NCBI RefSeq assembly: GCF_014855495.1
Contig: NZ_JACYFJ010000002.1
Location: 1 to 64,000 of the forward strand
Reading direction: 5' to 3'
From: Euzebyella saccharophila
GTDB taxonomy: Bacteria; Bacteroidota; Bacteroidia; Flavobacteriales; Flavobacteriaceae
DNA length: 64,000 nt
This document shows positions 1 through 7,755 of this stretch, in pieces; within the stretch, counting starts at the first letter, position 1; each line of letters opens with the position of its first letter. The position numbers and the translations under genes are program-made. Under the pieces are notes generated by a model, which was given only the letters and a program-made list of their open reading frames with translations, searched no databases and was not told where the DNA came from.

Positions 1-11
1 ATTGGTATTGA

Positions 12-113
12 ATGATTGATAATCCTATCGGAATTATCAACGATTCAACACCCCAAAATCAACAATATGAAGTAATTAAAAAATTAAATAGTAACTTTAG
101 AGAACTGGACTAG
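12..113 (+). CDS. 33-codon ORF or gene remnant
   Basis: A short open frame starts with ATG right after an in-frame TGA and ends with TAG at 111-113; the predicted peptide begins MIDNPIGIIND and ends NSNFRELD. It looks more like the C-terminal end of a degraded or frame-shifted protein than a complete gene, but nothing is recognisable. It faces the neighbouring hypothetical gene tail to tail and lies just outside the inverted repeat that encloses that gene, so it could be the remnant of an adjacent cassette. Low confidence. Confidence 0.2.
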   Translation: MIDNPIGIINDSTPQNQQYEVIKKLNSNFRELD

Positions 114-133
114 GGCTTTTCATAGGATACATT

Positions 134-832
134 GTTACCCACAGTATTTTAATCGGTTAAAAATTTGGATGTATAGTTAATTACAAAATCAGCAATAAAC
201 GATTTTATAAAACTTTCATCTCCATACTGGTCATTTTCCCTTAAATCAGCATATAAATTTTTGTATTCCTCCGTTTTTTGAAATTCCTCAAATTGGCGCT
301 TTTTAAATCGAACAAATTCTTTGTTTTTGAATTTCCTTGCTTCGTTAAAATCTCCATTTTCAATTTCGAGTAGCCAATATTTGCTATAAGTCGAAGCATA
401 TCCCATATGAACATACTCAACCATTTTTCCGTGAGGTAGAATCAGAATTCCAGTATACCATTCGATTTTGACCTTTTTTCCATCTGGAAAAACTTGCTTA
501 AAAGCAGAAACCCATTTGTACGGGTAACTTTTTTCCGAATCTTTATCCGGTACTTCAATTTCAATGTCGATCACAAATAGTTGTTCATCAATAATCTCAA
601 AATGGGCGACATATCCACGCCACAAAGCTGTCGACATAATTCCACCTTTTGGTCTTTTATCAGGATATTTTTCAAAATAAGGTTCGAGTGGATTTGAATT
701 TAAATTGTATTCTTTTCCTTTGAATTTAATTTTATCAGGATATTGAGCAGTGAGAGCTGTATCTGCTTTTAGTATTCCGATTGTGCAAATTGTCAATATC
801 AGTAATAGTGTTTTTTTCATATTGTGGGTAAC
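134..832. repeat. 10-bp perfect inverted repeat enclosing one gene
   Basis: GTTACCCACA at 134-143 and its exact reverse complement TGTGGGTAAC at 823-832 lie five and two bases outside the stop and start codons of the enclosed gene. The tight fit makes gene plus repeats look like one mobile cassette unit. The arms do not match the integron attC core (GTTRRRY/RYYYAAC), so this is described only as a cassette-like arrangement. Confidence 0.6.
149..820 (-). CDS. secreted hypothetical protein, cassette-like
   Basis: A 223-residue protein with a clear signal peptide (MKKTLLLILTICTIGIL, cleavage probably near TALTAQ). The mature part is rich in Tyr, Lys and Glu with alternating beta-type segments (for example WRGYVAHFEII and LFVIDIEIEV) and a Lys-rich C-terminal half; no catalytic motif or known domain is recognised. 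It probably acts in the periplasm or at the cell surface. Start and stop codons sit within a few bases of the two arms of a perfect inverted repeat, and a broken tyrosine recombinase lies about 400 bp upstream, which suggests it was acquired as a cassette. Function unknown. Confidence 0.6.
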   Translation of the reverse strand: MKKTLLLILTICTIGILKADTALTAQYPDKIKFKGKEYNLNSNPLEPYFEKYPDKRPKGGIMSTALWRGYVAHFEIIDEQLFVIDIEIEVPDKDSEKSYPYKWVSAFKQVFPDGKKVKIEWYTGILILPHGKMVEYVHMGYASTYSKYWLLEIENGDFNEARKFKNKEFVRFKKRQFEEFQKTEEYKNLYADLRENDQYGDESFIKSFIADFVINYTSKFLTD

Positions 833-1025
833 GCAGGGCTATGTGTAGTCGTGCGTTTGGATTTTTATTTGTCGTACCGAAAGGTACGTAAAAAAGAAAA
901 ATACAAAGGAGCACACCAGATTGCATATAGCGGTTGATATGCACAGTTATCATCGATGGCGCCTAAAGGTGATAAAATCGATGGTCCCTCATCCTACGGC
1001 CTTTGCAATCTGACATAGCCCTGCG
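832..1025. repeat. nested inverted-repeat structure
   Basis: The 13-mer CGCAGGGCTATGT (832-844) is exactly complementary to ACATAGCCCTGCG (1013-1025). Directly inside the right arm, TGCAATCTG (1004-1012) is complementary to CAGATTGCA (917-925), so the right arm is a continuous 22-base partner for two separated left segments. The loop holds smaller elements: a perfect hairpin CGTACC-GAAA-GGTACG (873-888) flanked by complementary T-rich and A-rich tracts, GCATAT/ATATGC (923-928/937-942), and a direct repeat ATCGATGG (952-959, 977-984). It continues without a gap into the TGTGGGTAAC arm at 823-832. It resembles a folded single-strand recombination substrate, but not a canonical attC. Confidence 0.65.
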
Positions 1026-1112
1026 ATGATGCACAAATCCCAAAGTGCGGGAATTGGAGCGGAGCGACAATGTAGCGATTTGGGTTCACCTTTAGGTGAA
1101 TTGTGCATCATC
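1025..1112. repeat. second long hairpin in recombinase upstream region
   Basis: GATGATGCACAA (1025-1036) is exactly complementary to TTGTGCATCATC (1101-1112), with an inner pairing CCCAAA (1039-1044)/TTTGGG (1079-1084) and a near-palindrome TTCACCTTTAGGTGAA at 1085-1100. It shares its first base with the last base of the preceding repeat structure, so the two hairpins are abutted back to back. The remaining 125 bp up to the recombinase are AT-rich with nothing clear. Confidence 0.6.
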
Positions 1113-1237
1113 CACATAAATATATGGAACTCCAAAATACCTACATGCCTTATTTTTAATAGTTTATAAAAATTAAACTTCGGTAAAACGTATATCACAT
1201 AAATAATTGTTGTAAATTGATATACAAATTACCAAAG

Positions 1238-2305
1238 ATGAATTTCGCTCAGTACAACTTCCTGCCAGACTCGCATCGCAACAAAAAAGTCATACTTGTA
1301 AAGTTTAAATATAATAAAATACTGCAGCAGCAGCTAAGAAAAAGATTTCCCTCTGCAAAGTGGAGCCAATCTAAAAAATCATGGTACTTACCAGATTTGC
1401 CGGCCGTGCGGCGAGAATTACAATTGGATCAGAAGCCGGCCATACATACACACCTCATCCAAATTCATAAAACCAATCAACAAGCTTATGTGTCCATGCA
1501 AGAACAGCTTATGCTCAAAGGCTATAGTCCGCATACGGTGAGAACCTAATTGGCAGAGCTTAAGCATCTATTAATATTGTTGGGTACGTATTCCATAGAT
1601 GACCTCACGCCAAAACGTCTAAAGGACTATTTTCTATACTGTTTAAAAAACGAAGGTCTCAAGGAACGAAAAATGAACGGTAAGATCAACGCCATCAAAT
1701 TTTACTTTGAGCAAGTATTGCATAGGCCCAAGATGTTTTTTGATATTCCCCGCCCTAAAAAGCCACAGACCCTGCCAAAGATGTTGAGCAAAGAAGAGGT
1801 AAAACGCCTATTGGAGGTCACTACCAACCTAAAACATTCCGTAGCACTTCAACTTTCGTATGGCATGGGGTTGCGCGTCTCAGAAGTGGTAGGTCTAAAA
1901 TTGACCGATATTGATAGCAAAAGAATGGTAGTGCATATTAGTGGGGCCAAGGGCAAAAAGGACCGTTATGTTCCTTTACCGCAAACCTTGATAGCCAAAC
2001 TAAGAAAATACTATATTCAATACCGCCCAAAGGAATTTCTATTGGAAGGGCAGTATGGCGGACCCTATGCCATAGCCAGCGTGCAGCACATATTTAAAAA
2101 TGCCATGAAAAAGGCCCAGATCAACAAACGAATTGGAGTGCACGGTCTTCGCCATAGTTATGCCACTCATCTTTTGGAAGCAGGGGCAGATATGAGGTTC
2201 ATTCAGGAACTATTGGGGCATAACAGTGTCCTAACCACCCAAGTCTATACCAAAGTAACTCCTAGAAGCCTCTCAAAAGTACCCAGTCCCCTAGATTCTT
2301 TATAG
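1238..2305 (+). pseudogene. tyrosine recombinase interrupted by an in-frame stop
   Basis: Two consecutive frames (start to 1549, and 1550 to the end) are the same reading frame separated only by TAA at 1547-1549. The sequence around it reads YSPHTVRT-stop-LAELKHLL; members of this family normally have Tyr there, so a single TAC-to-TAA change explains it. The upstream part carries an N-terminal extension and the start of the SAM-like core-binding domain. The downstream part keeps the whole catalytic domain: Arg in GMGLRVSE, Lys in AKGKKDRY, HGLRH, LLGHNS and the nucleophile Tyr in TQVYTKV. ATG at 1238 is preferred over an upstream TTG at 1217. A shortened protein from TTG 1550 would lack most of the core-binding domain. 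Related recombinases act on inverted-repeat cassettes; whether this one is active is doubtful. Confidence 0.75.
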
Positions 2306-2385
2306 GTAAATTGGTCCTTATATATAGGTATACATATAGAACCACTCCTCAATAAAGTTTCCTCAGGGAAAAGGATAGCAAGGTA

Positions 2386-3507
2386 CTAAAGTAATTGAGC
2401 AAAATTGTAAGCGGCAAATTCCAAATTAATGAAACTTTCTTCCATGGCCTCTTCTAAATTTACGATACCTTTGATAATGGAGGTAGCATAGGTAATTCCC
2501 AATGCTTCTTGTAGTTCTCTGTCTATGGCCAAAGAACCGCAAAATGCCGCTACGGGAATTTTTACAGCCTTGGCGGCTTTCATAACACCATCAATTGTCT
2601 TACCGGATAGGGTTTGGCCATCTAACTGTCCTTCACCCGTAAGAATCCAATCCGCTCCTTTAATGGCGTTGTCAAAGTCTGCCAGTTCCTTTATTAGGTC
2701 AATTCCGCTGGCCATACTTGCATTTAAGAATACCAGGGCCCCACCACCAATGCCCCCGGCGGCACCGGCACCGGCAACCTCATGAATTGGGGTGTTAAAG
2801 GTACGCTCAATGACATGGGCAAAATTTCGTAATCCTTGGTCCAAAAGTTCAATTTCTGCTGCGGAAGCTCCTTTTTGTGCACCATATATATAAGCGGCCC
2901 CGTTTGGCCCATAGAACGGATTGCTCACATCGCAGGCTATTTTTACGCTTACTTTCTCCAATTCCTTGGCTTTTTGGTCCTCCTCTATAGTATGCACATG
3001 TATAAGGTTGGCGCCAATGGGTTCCAGCTCTTTCCCTTTTACATCCAAAAAACGGTACCCCAAGGCCATGGCCATCCCCATACCGCCGTCATTGGTAGCA
3101 CTGCCACCAATACCCAGAATAAGTTCTTGTGCTCCCAGTTCTAGGGCATGGGCAATTAATTGGCCTGTACCAAAGGTAGTGGTGTGCATACAGTTGCGTT
3201 CATTGGGAGATAAAAGCCAAAGTCCGGAGGCTTCGGCCATTTCAATATAGGCAATTCGGCTTTCGCGGGAGTAGAGGTAGGGAGCATCTATAGGTCGTTG
3301 CAAAGGATCTTGTACCCGCACCATCGTTTTTTCTCCCTTTATATAATGTTGTACCACATCTATGGTTCCATCGCCTCCATCGGCCAAGGGCATTTTTATG
3401 ATTTCTGCCGATGGTATGACCTGTCTAATTCCGTTTTCTACGGCATTACAGAATTCAAATCCCGTTAGGGACCCTTTAAATTTATCAGGGGCAATTACAA
3501 ATTTCAT
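2386..3507 (-). CDS. glycerate kinase
   Basis: A 373-residue member of the GlxK/GarK glycerate kinase family, which phosphorylates D-glycerate to 2- or 3-phosphoglycerate and feeds glyoxylate or serine catabolism into glycolysis. Family motifs are visible: APDKFKGSLTG at the N-terminus, PLADGGDGT near residue 42, GIGGSATNDGGMGMA near 135 and GAAGGIGGG near 245. Length matches the family. It is cytoplasmic. It stands alone between the recombinase remnant and the rightward PD40 gene, with which it is divergent across a 250-bp gap. Confidence 0.92.
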   Translation of the reverse strand: MKFVIAPDKFKGSLTGFEFCNAVENGIRQVIPSAEIIKMPLADGGDGTIDVVQHYIKGEKTMVRVQDPLQRPIDAPYLYSRESRIAYIEMAEASGLWLLSPNERNCMHTTTFGTGQLIAHALELGAQELILGIGGSATNDGGMGMAMALGYRFLDVKGKELEPIGANLIHVHTIEEDQKAKELEKVSVKIACDVSNPFYGPNGAAYIYGAQKGASAAEIELLDQGLRNFAHVIERTFNTPIHEVAGAGAAGGIGGGALVFLNASMASGIDLIKELADFDNAIKGADWILTGEGQLDGQTLSGKTIDGVMKAAKAVKIPVAAFCGSLAIDRELQEALGITYATSIIKGIVNLEEAMEESFINLEFAAYNFAQLL

Positions 3508-3653
3508 GGGTATGTTTGTTTGGTTGAGTTAAATAATAATAAAAGGAAATCCTATTTGGAAGGAGATAATACTAACAGTTCTTCATAGGTATTTAGGTCA
3601 AATTTCTTGGTTTAAATGTCAAAATTATGCGTTGAAATACCAATTTTAACATA

Positions 3654-3675
3654 ATTTAAGGGAAATTTAAGGGAA
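3654..3675. repeat. two head-to-tail 11-bp repeats upstream of PD40 gene
   Basis: ATTTAAGGGAA occurs twice without a gap (3654-3664 and 3665-3675), about 80 bp before the start codon of the PD40/PorP gene pair. The 11-bp period equals one helical turn, so a regulator could bind both copies on the same face; slippage duplication is the simpler alternative. Confidence 0.4.
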
Positions 3676-3756
3676 ACCTATGAATTTTTATTAAGTAGAG
3701 GTAGAGTGCTTTTAGGGAACTTTGTCATCAGATATAAACCCCTAATCGAATTAGTT

Positions 3757-5022
3757 ATGAAAAATTCGCTAACCTCTAACATGTTTTTTGCATGTTTGAT
3801 CGCTTGTTACTGTAGTACCGCTACAGCACAGTACACTACCAAATCTAATACTGTGGCAGACCATCAAGTGGAAAGAAAGATGGAACATTACAGGATTTTA
3901 AAGGAACAAGGCTTTAAGGACCAAGAAATTTTTGAAGATCTTGGTAACGCCAACTTCTTAAATGAAAATTACGCTGCTGCTTCCTTTTGGTATCAAAAAT
4001 TAAAGGAGTCCAAAAAAGGGGCTCCCATGAGCAAAAGCTACCAAAAGCGTTATCATTATGCGCTTAAAATGAGCGGTGCCACCGCAGATGCCGGTACCAC
4101 GGAGCAGAATGATTGGCTTGCAGAAGTTGCTAGCGACTATCAAATAAAAAAGAACTCCGTGGCCAGTTTTTTAGACCGTCCCGTAACGGAGAAATATAGG
4201 GAACTGGACTTTCAAAGTAGCAATGGCTCCTTTGTGGTCAGTGACCAGGACGAGGCAGAAAGAGGCCTTAAACCTATAATAGGTGATGATTTTGATAAGG
4301 AACACCCTTACAAACTTCCCGTTGCAGTAACTCCAGATGGCAATGCGGCCTACTTTAGTATGACCGTTAAGCAAAAACCGGGTACCGGTATATTCTCCAA
4401 AAAGGAACAGGTGCATAAAATCTACCGTGCAGAAAAGGTAAACGGTAAGTGGACCAATGTACAGGAGATTGCTGCCGCACCTAAACATGCTTCTGCCAAA
4501 CACCCTGCTATTTCCGCAGACGGTAAGAGGTTGTTCTTTGCCAGTAACATGCCCGGAAGTTTTGGAGCGTATGATATCTATGTATCCGATATTAATGGCG
4601 ATGGAAGCCTAGGTACTGCCAAAAACTTAGGTCGTAAAGTAAATACCAAGGAAAATGATGTGTATCCTAAGGTTGTAGGCAACAGAACCCTGTTCTTTGC
4701 TTCGGCAGGAAGACGTGGCTATGGCGGATTGGATGTATACATGACCCAAGTGGGCAAGCAACAAGTAGATTTGGCCGTAAACCTTGGTAGCGACATCAAC
4801 AGTATGGATGATGATTTTGCCCTGGCATTTACCAGTCAGAACGGAAAGGCCTACGTTATGAGCAACAGAGGAAAAGGTAAGAACAACGTGGAAAGAATCG
4901 CTTTTACCTATGCCGATGAAACCCAAGACCTCACCGATGAAAAGTATGGGGACAACCTCATGGAAGCTTTAAATTCAGAATCACAGATACGTTATACTTC
5001 ATCCCTTTTTGAAGATGAGTAA
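3757..5022 (+). CDS. PD40 repeat protein, PorP/SprF partner
   Basis: The open frame begins at 3706, but ATG 3757 gives a proper signal peptide (MKNSLTSNMFFACLIACYCS, cleaving near TATAQ), so that start is chosen; 421 residues. An N-terminal helical region resembling TPR repeats (YRILKEQGFKDQEIFEDLG...NYAAASFWYQKL) is followed by WD40-like PD40 propeller repeats: YKLPVAVTPDGNAAYFS, HPAISADGKRLFFASNM and DVYPKVVGNRTLFFAS. Proteins of this kind usually carry a C-terminal OmpA peptidoglycan-binding domain; here the protein ends soon after the propeller, so it is a short version. It is probably periplasmic or outer-membrane associated and works with the PorP/SprF protein encoded 118 bp downstream. 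Confidence 0.8.
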   Translation: MKNSLTSNMFFACLIACYCSTATAQYTTKSNTVADHQVERKMEHYRILKEQGFKDQEIFEDLGNANFLNENYAAASFWYQKLKESKKGAPMSKSYQKRYHYALKMSGATADAGTTEQNDWLAEVASDYQIKKNSVASFLDRPVTEKYRELDFQSSNGSFVVSDQDEAERGLKPIIGDDFDKEHPYKLPVAVTPDGNAAYFSMTVKQKPGTGIFSKKEQVHKIYRAEKVNGKWTNVQEIAAAPKHASAKHPAISADGKRLFFASNMPGSFGAYDIYVSDINGDGSLGTAKNLGRKVNTKENDVYPKVVGNRTLFFASAGRRGYGGLDVYMTQVGKQQVDLAVNLGSDINSMDDDFALAFTSQNGKAYVMSNRGKGKNNVERIAFTYADETQDLTDEKYGDNLMEALNSESQIRYTSSLFEDE

Positions 5023-5043
5023 GAAATAAAATGGTTAAATAGT

Positions 5044-5074
5044 GTAGGCCGTTCGGTTACCGCCTTCGGCCTAC
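5044..5074 (+). other. intercistronic hairpin
   Basis: GTAGGCCG (5044-5051) pairs with CGGCCTAC (5067-5074), with a further GGT/ACC pairing inside. It lies in the 118-bp spacer between the PD40 and PorP/SprF genes and has no T-run behind it, so it is more likely an mRNA-stability or partial-termination element than a full terminator. Confidence 0.5.
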
Positions 5075-5140
5075 CTAAAAAAGCTATAGACCATTTTCCG
5101 GCCTTCAAGGGCCAACCAGTTAATCCCAAATATCACTACC

Positions 5141-7054
5141 ATGAGCTACAATAGCAACACTACCAAAAGATGGGCACTACTTTTACTGTTCTGCGGTCTG
5201 TTTTCAACACAAATGGGACAGGCACAGGAAACAGCTCCTACGCAGATAAACTCTAAAAGTACGTACCACAACCAACTGTTCTATAACCGCTTTTTGATCA
5301 ACCCTACCTTTTCATTAGTAAGGGAGAACAAATCTTACATCAACATACTGCACAGAAACCAGTATGCTACGTTTGAAGACAACGATCAAAATTATTTCTT
5401 GGGCTTTAGTAGCCGTATGAACAACAATACCGCTGTAGGTATTAGCGTGTACAGCCAATGGTCCGGTGTGGTCCAGGAGTTTGGTTTCAATGCCAACTAC
5501 GCCACCGCCGTTAAATTGGGAGAAAAGAACCAGCTGGCTTTTGGTACCAACGTAACCTATTATAATGAAGGGTTGGACCGTAATAGAATTGTAGCCGTAG
5601 AGAACGATAATAAGATTTTAGAGTCGCAAAAAGAAAGCAAAGTGGCCGTTCAACCAGGGATGACCCTTTCTTTAGGAAACTTTGACTTTGGACTTTATGC
5701 CACGGATTTATTGAAATACAACCAGACCACAAATGAATTTGTAACCAACTTAAATTCAAAAAGTGTTAGGGCTTCCCTACAGTATAGCCATCATTTTATG
5801 GCTAGCAGGGGGTTCTTTGAAGATGCTAGGTTAATGCCATTGGTTCAAATAGGGCAGAACGTAGATGGTAGTTTGGATTATGTAGGATCTGTTTTATTGG
5901 ATATGCCCACCTTTGGATGGTTTCAGGCAAATTACGATGATACCTATGGGGTAAGTGCAGGATTGGGCTTTAACCTAAGTAAAAGAATGTCTTTGGGATA
6001 CCTTCTTGAAAAGGATTTAAATCAGGACGATGCAGATTTAGGATGGAACCACGAAGTGTCCTTGGCCTATAACTTTGAGGATAGGGGCGATAACATCAAC
6101 AGTTTGGTAGATGCCTCCAATGATGCCCAAATAGACCGAATTGTAAGAAACTACGAGGAACAGATCATGAGGCTTACGGCCGAAAATGAAAAGAACAAGA
6201 ACAACTATAGAAAAGATTTTAACGAACAGGCTCAGGATGCCCTAACAAAAATGGACGACCCTAACTCCTTGGCGTATGAAAATAGATTGATATTGGATGA
6301 AATGATTTTGAGACAGGACTCTATTGAAGCTGCACGGGATGCCGCCTTTCAGGCCCGCCTGGAGAGTATAGTAAATGTATTGAAGCAAGAAATCCGTCAA
6401 TCAAGGGATACCAGCCCCGGTCTTGAGGAAGAGAAGAAGAAAATGGCCAAATACAACACGGCTTTTGCTTCCAATGCAGTGAAAGAACCGGTTATTGAAC
6501 AGCAGGTAACAGAAAAGCAAGCTGTAAAAACCCAACAAGCAAAAGAAACCAATGTAGTGGCAGCTTCCAATGATATGATGGAGAGTGCCGTGGTAGAGAA
6601 CGAAATACACAAATCTGTAGACGCTTACTTTGATCAAAGACAGGAGGCAATGGAAAGACAGAGACAACAGCGTGTGGCTTCGGCCCAAGCTAAGCCGGTG
6701 ACCGCTACAGAGGCTCAAAAAGTAGCTGTAAAAGAAGCGGACTTACCAATAAGGGTATTGAACCAGGCAGATATTGTAGGGGTTAATTCCGGTTACTACG
6801 TGATAGCCAATGTATACAGCAATAAAAAATATATGAACGCCTTTATGGCAGATTTGGAGAAAAAAGGACTCAAGGCCGGCCAATTCTATAACAAGGAAAA
6901 CGGATTGTACTACGTGTACTTGGCAGACTACAATTTTAAAGAAGACGCAAAAACAGCTTACATATCTAATATGAACGGTAAATACCAAGATGAAAAATGG
7001 ATCATGCAGGTAGATGACCAGTCGGCAATCGTTCTTAACAGTTATGTAGACTAA
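5141..7054 (+). CDS. PorP/SprF family protein with SPOR-like C-terminus
   Basis: A 637-residue protein with a signal peptide (MSYNSNTTKRWALLLLFCGL, cleaving near GQAQ). Residues about 35-320 are a PorP/SprF-type outer-membrane beta-barrel: YHNQLFYNRFLINPTF is the family signature near the N-terminus, followed by alternating amphipathic strands ending in ...WNHEVSLAYNFED. Residues about 325-540 form a charged, coiled-coil linker. The last 90 residues (SGYYVIANVYSNKKYMNAF...YYVYLADYNFKEDAKTAY) resemble a SPOR peptidoglycan-binding domain. PorP/SprF proteins act with type IX secretion and gliding; the fusion suggests a barrel tethered to the cell wall. It forms an operon with the PD40 gene and ends at a strong terminator. 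Confidence 0.85.
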   Translation: MSYNSNTTKRWALLLLFCGLFSTQMGQAQETAPTQINSKSTYHNQLFYNRFLINPTFSLVRENKSYINILHRNQYATFEDNDQNYFLGFSSRMNNNTAVGISVYSQWSGVVQEFGFNANYATAVKLGEKNQLAFGTNVTYYNEGLDRNRIVAVENDNKILESQKESKVAVQPGMTLSLGNFDFGLYATDLLKYNQTTNEFVTNLNSKSVRASLQYSHHFMASRGFFEDARLMPLVQIGQNVDGSLDYVGSVLLDMPTFGWFQANYDDTYGVSAGLGFNLSKRMSLGYLLEKDLNQDDADLGWNHEVSLAYNFEDRGDNINSLVDASNDAQIDRIVRNYEEQIMRLTAENEKNKNNYRKDFNEQAQDALTKMDDPNSLAYENRLILDEMILRQDSIEAARDAAFQARLESIVNVLKQEIRQSRDTSPGLEEEKKKMAKYNTAFASNAVKEPVIEQQVTEKQAVKTQQAKETNVVAASNDMMESAVVENEIHKSVDAYFDQRQEAMERQRQQRVASAQAKPVTATEAQKVAVKEADLPIRVLNQADIVGVNSGYYVIANVYSNKKYMNAFMADLEKKGLKAGQFYNKENGLYYVYLADYNFKEDAKTAYISNMNGKYQDEKWIMQVDDQSAIVLNSYVD

Positions 7055-7107
7055 ACAATATTAACTTATGGTTAGTGGGACCTGATTTTTTTGGTAGAAA
7101 ATTAGGC

Positions 7108-7139
7108 AAAAACAGCGGGGGAGGCTCCGCTGTTTTTTT
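7108..7139 (+). terminator. intrinsic terminator after PorP/SprF gene
   Basis: AAAAACAGCGG (7108-7118) pairs with CCGCTGTTTTT (7127-7137), followed by further T residues. Located 54 bp behind the stop codon. Confidence 0.9.
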
Positions 7140-7169
7140 GTTTTTTAACTTTTCAAAAAGTATTTTCTT

Positions 7170-7202
7170 AGGTGAACGGGCATTTTTAACAGGTAAACGG
7201 GC
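7170..7202. promoter_or_regulatory. direct repeats at 21-bp period, LytTR-like
   Basis: AGGTGAACGGGC (7170-7181) and AGGTAAACGGGC (7191-7202) differ at one base and are spaced 21 bp, two helical turns. On the other strand the cores read CCCGTTCAC and CCCGTTTAC, which fit the LytTR half-site MMGTTNRY apart from its first base. A related pair lies upstream of pxpA. Assignment to a LytTR regulator is inference. Confidence 0.45.
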
Positions 7203-7285
7203 TTCGATAAGTGGTTAATTTATTCCGATGAATGACAATTTTTAGGAGGTCACTGGTGTAATTGAACGAAAACGCCGCTTCTAAA

Positions 7286-7316
7286 TCTGCCTCGGTTTTA
7301 AAAATTACTATGTTTG
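7286..7316 (+). promoter_or_regulatory. Bacteroidota-type promoter candidate
   Basis: TATGTTTG at 7309-7316 is an exact TAnnTTTG -7 element, and TCTG at 7286-7289 is one mismatch from the -33 TTTG with the consensus 19-bp spacing. It would start transcription near 7322, before a small open frame at 7343, and lies about 85 bp downstream of the 21-bp direct repeats. Confidence 0.4.
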
Positions 7317-7342
7317 ATAAACCAAATCGAATTAACCTATTT

Positions 7343-7447
7343 ATGAACCCCCAAATCCCATTTACCATGAAGTACTACCAAAAGCATTACCAAGCAAAAA
7401 GTACAAACAAGAACCTAAAGCTTAGTACAGAACCTCTCCTTTCTTGA
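7343..7447 (+). CDS. possible 34-residue peptide
   Basis: ATG at 7343 begins a 34-residue frame (start MNPQIPFTMKYYQKHYQAK, end STEPLLS) that stops with TGA at 7445-7447; an internal ATG at 7367 would give 26 residues. It is basic and soluble, with no membrane segment. It is the first open frame behind a good -7 element. The longer frame from TTG 7262 would start upstream of that promoter. No homology is recognised; existence as a protein is uncertain. The rest of the 700-bp gap up to 7756 holds only the features listed separately. Confidence 0.3.
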   Translation: MNPQIPFTMKYYQKHYQAKSTNKNLKLSTEPLLS

Positions 7448-7704
7448 GAGATGAAAATTTGCAGTTGAAGCCAAAGTGTTAACCTAACATTTTTGGTGTA
7501 AACACATCACAAGCCTTTATTTCAGTTGCCATTTTAAGGAAAGGATTCTAGGTTACCTACCATAAATCCCATCTTTGAAACAGTGTCGCTAATTGTCGCT
7601 TCTAGAAATAACCATCTACGGAGAAAGACCTACATACGCCTAATTTTTAATTAGCGTACACTGGGCAAGGGGGCTTGTTGACTTTAATTTAATAAGTTAA
7701 ACCA

Positions 7705-7741
7705 AAGTAAGTATTTGTAAATCAGCAATTTATACTTACTT
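7705..7741. promoter_or_regulatory. 10-bp inverted repeat upstream of response regulator
   Basis: AAGTAAGTAT (7705-7714) and ATACTTACTT (7732-7741) are perfect reverse complements, ending 14 bp before the response-regulator start. It could be an operator for autoregulation (LuxR-type regulators bind dyads) or a hairpin in the leader mRNA that hides the ribosome-binding region. Confidence 0.45.
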
Positions 7742-7755
7742 AAAACCCCACTACC

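Noticed and set aside
823-1112. Classical integron attC site
   Set aside because: No GTTRRRY/RYYYAAC core pair and no typical extrahelical-base layout; only the general foldability is shared.
735-1198. Two leftward frames of 72 and 69 codons in the repeat region
   Set aside because: They run through the hairpin arms and over the neighbouring gene's start; composition is that of the repeats, not of a protein.
7186-7368. Leftward 60-codon frame in the intergenic gap
   Set aside because: It crosses the direct repeats and the promoter candidate, without plausible start or domain.
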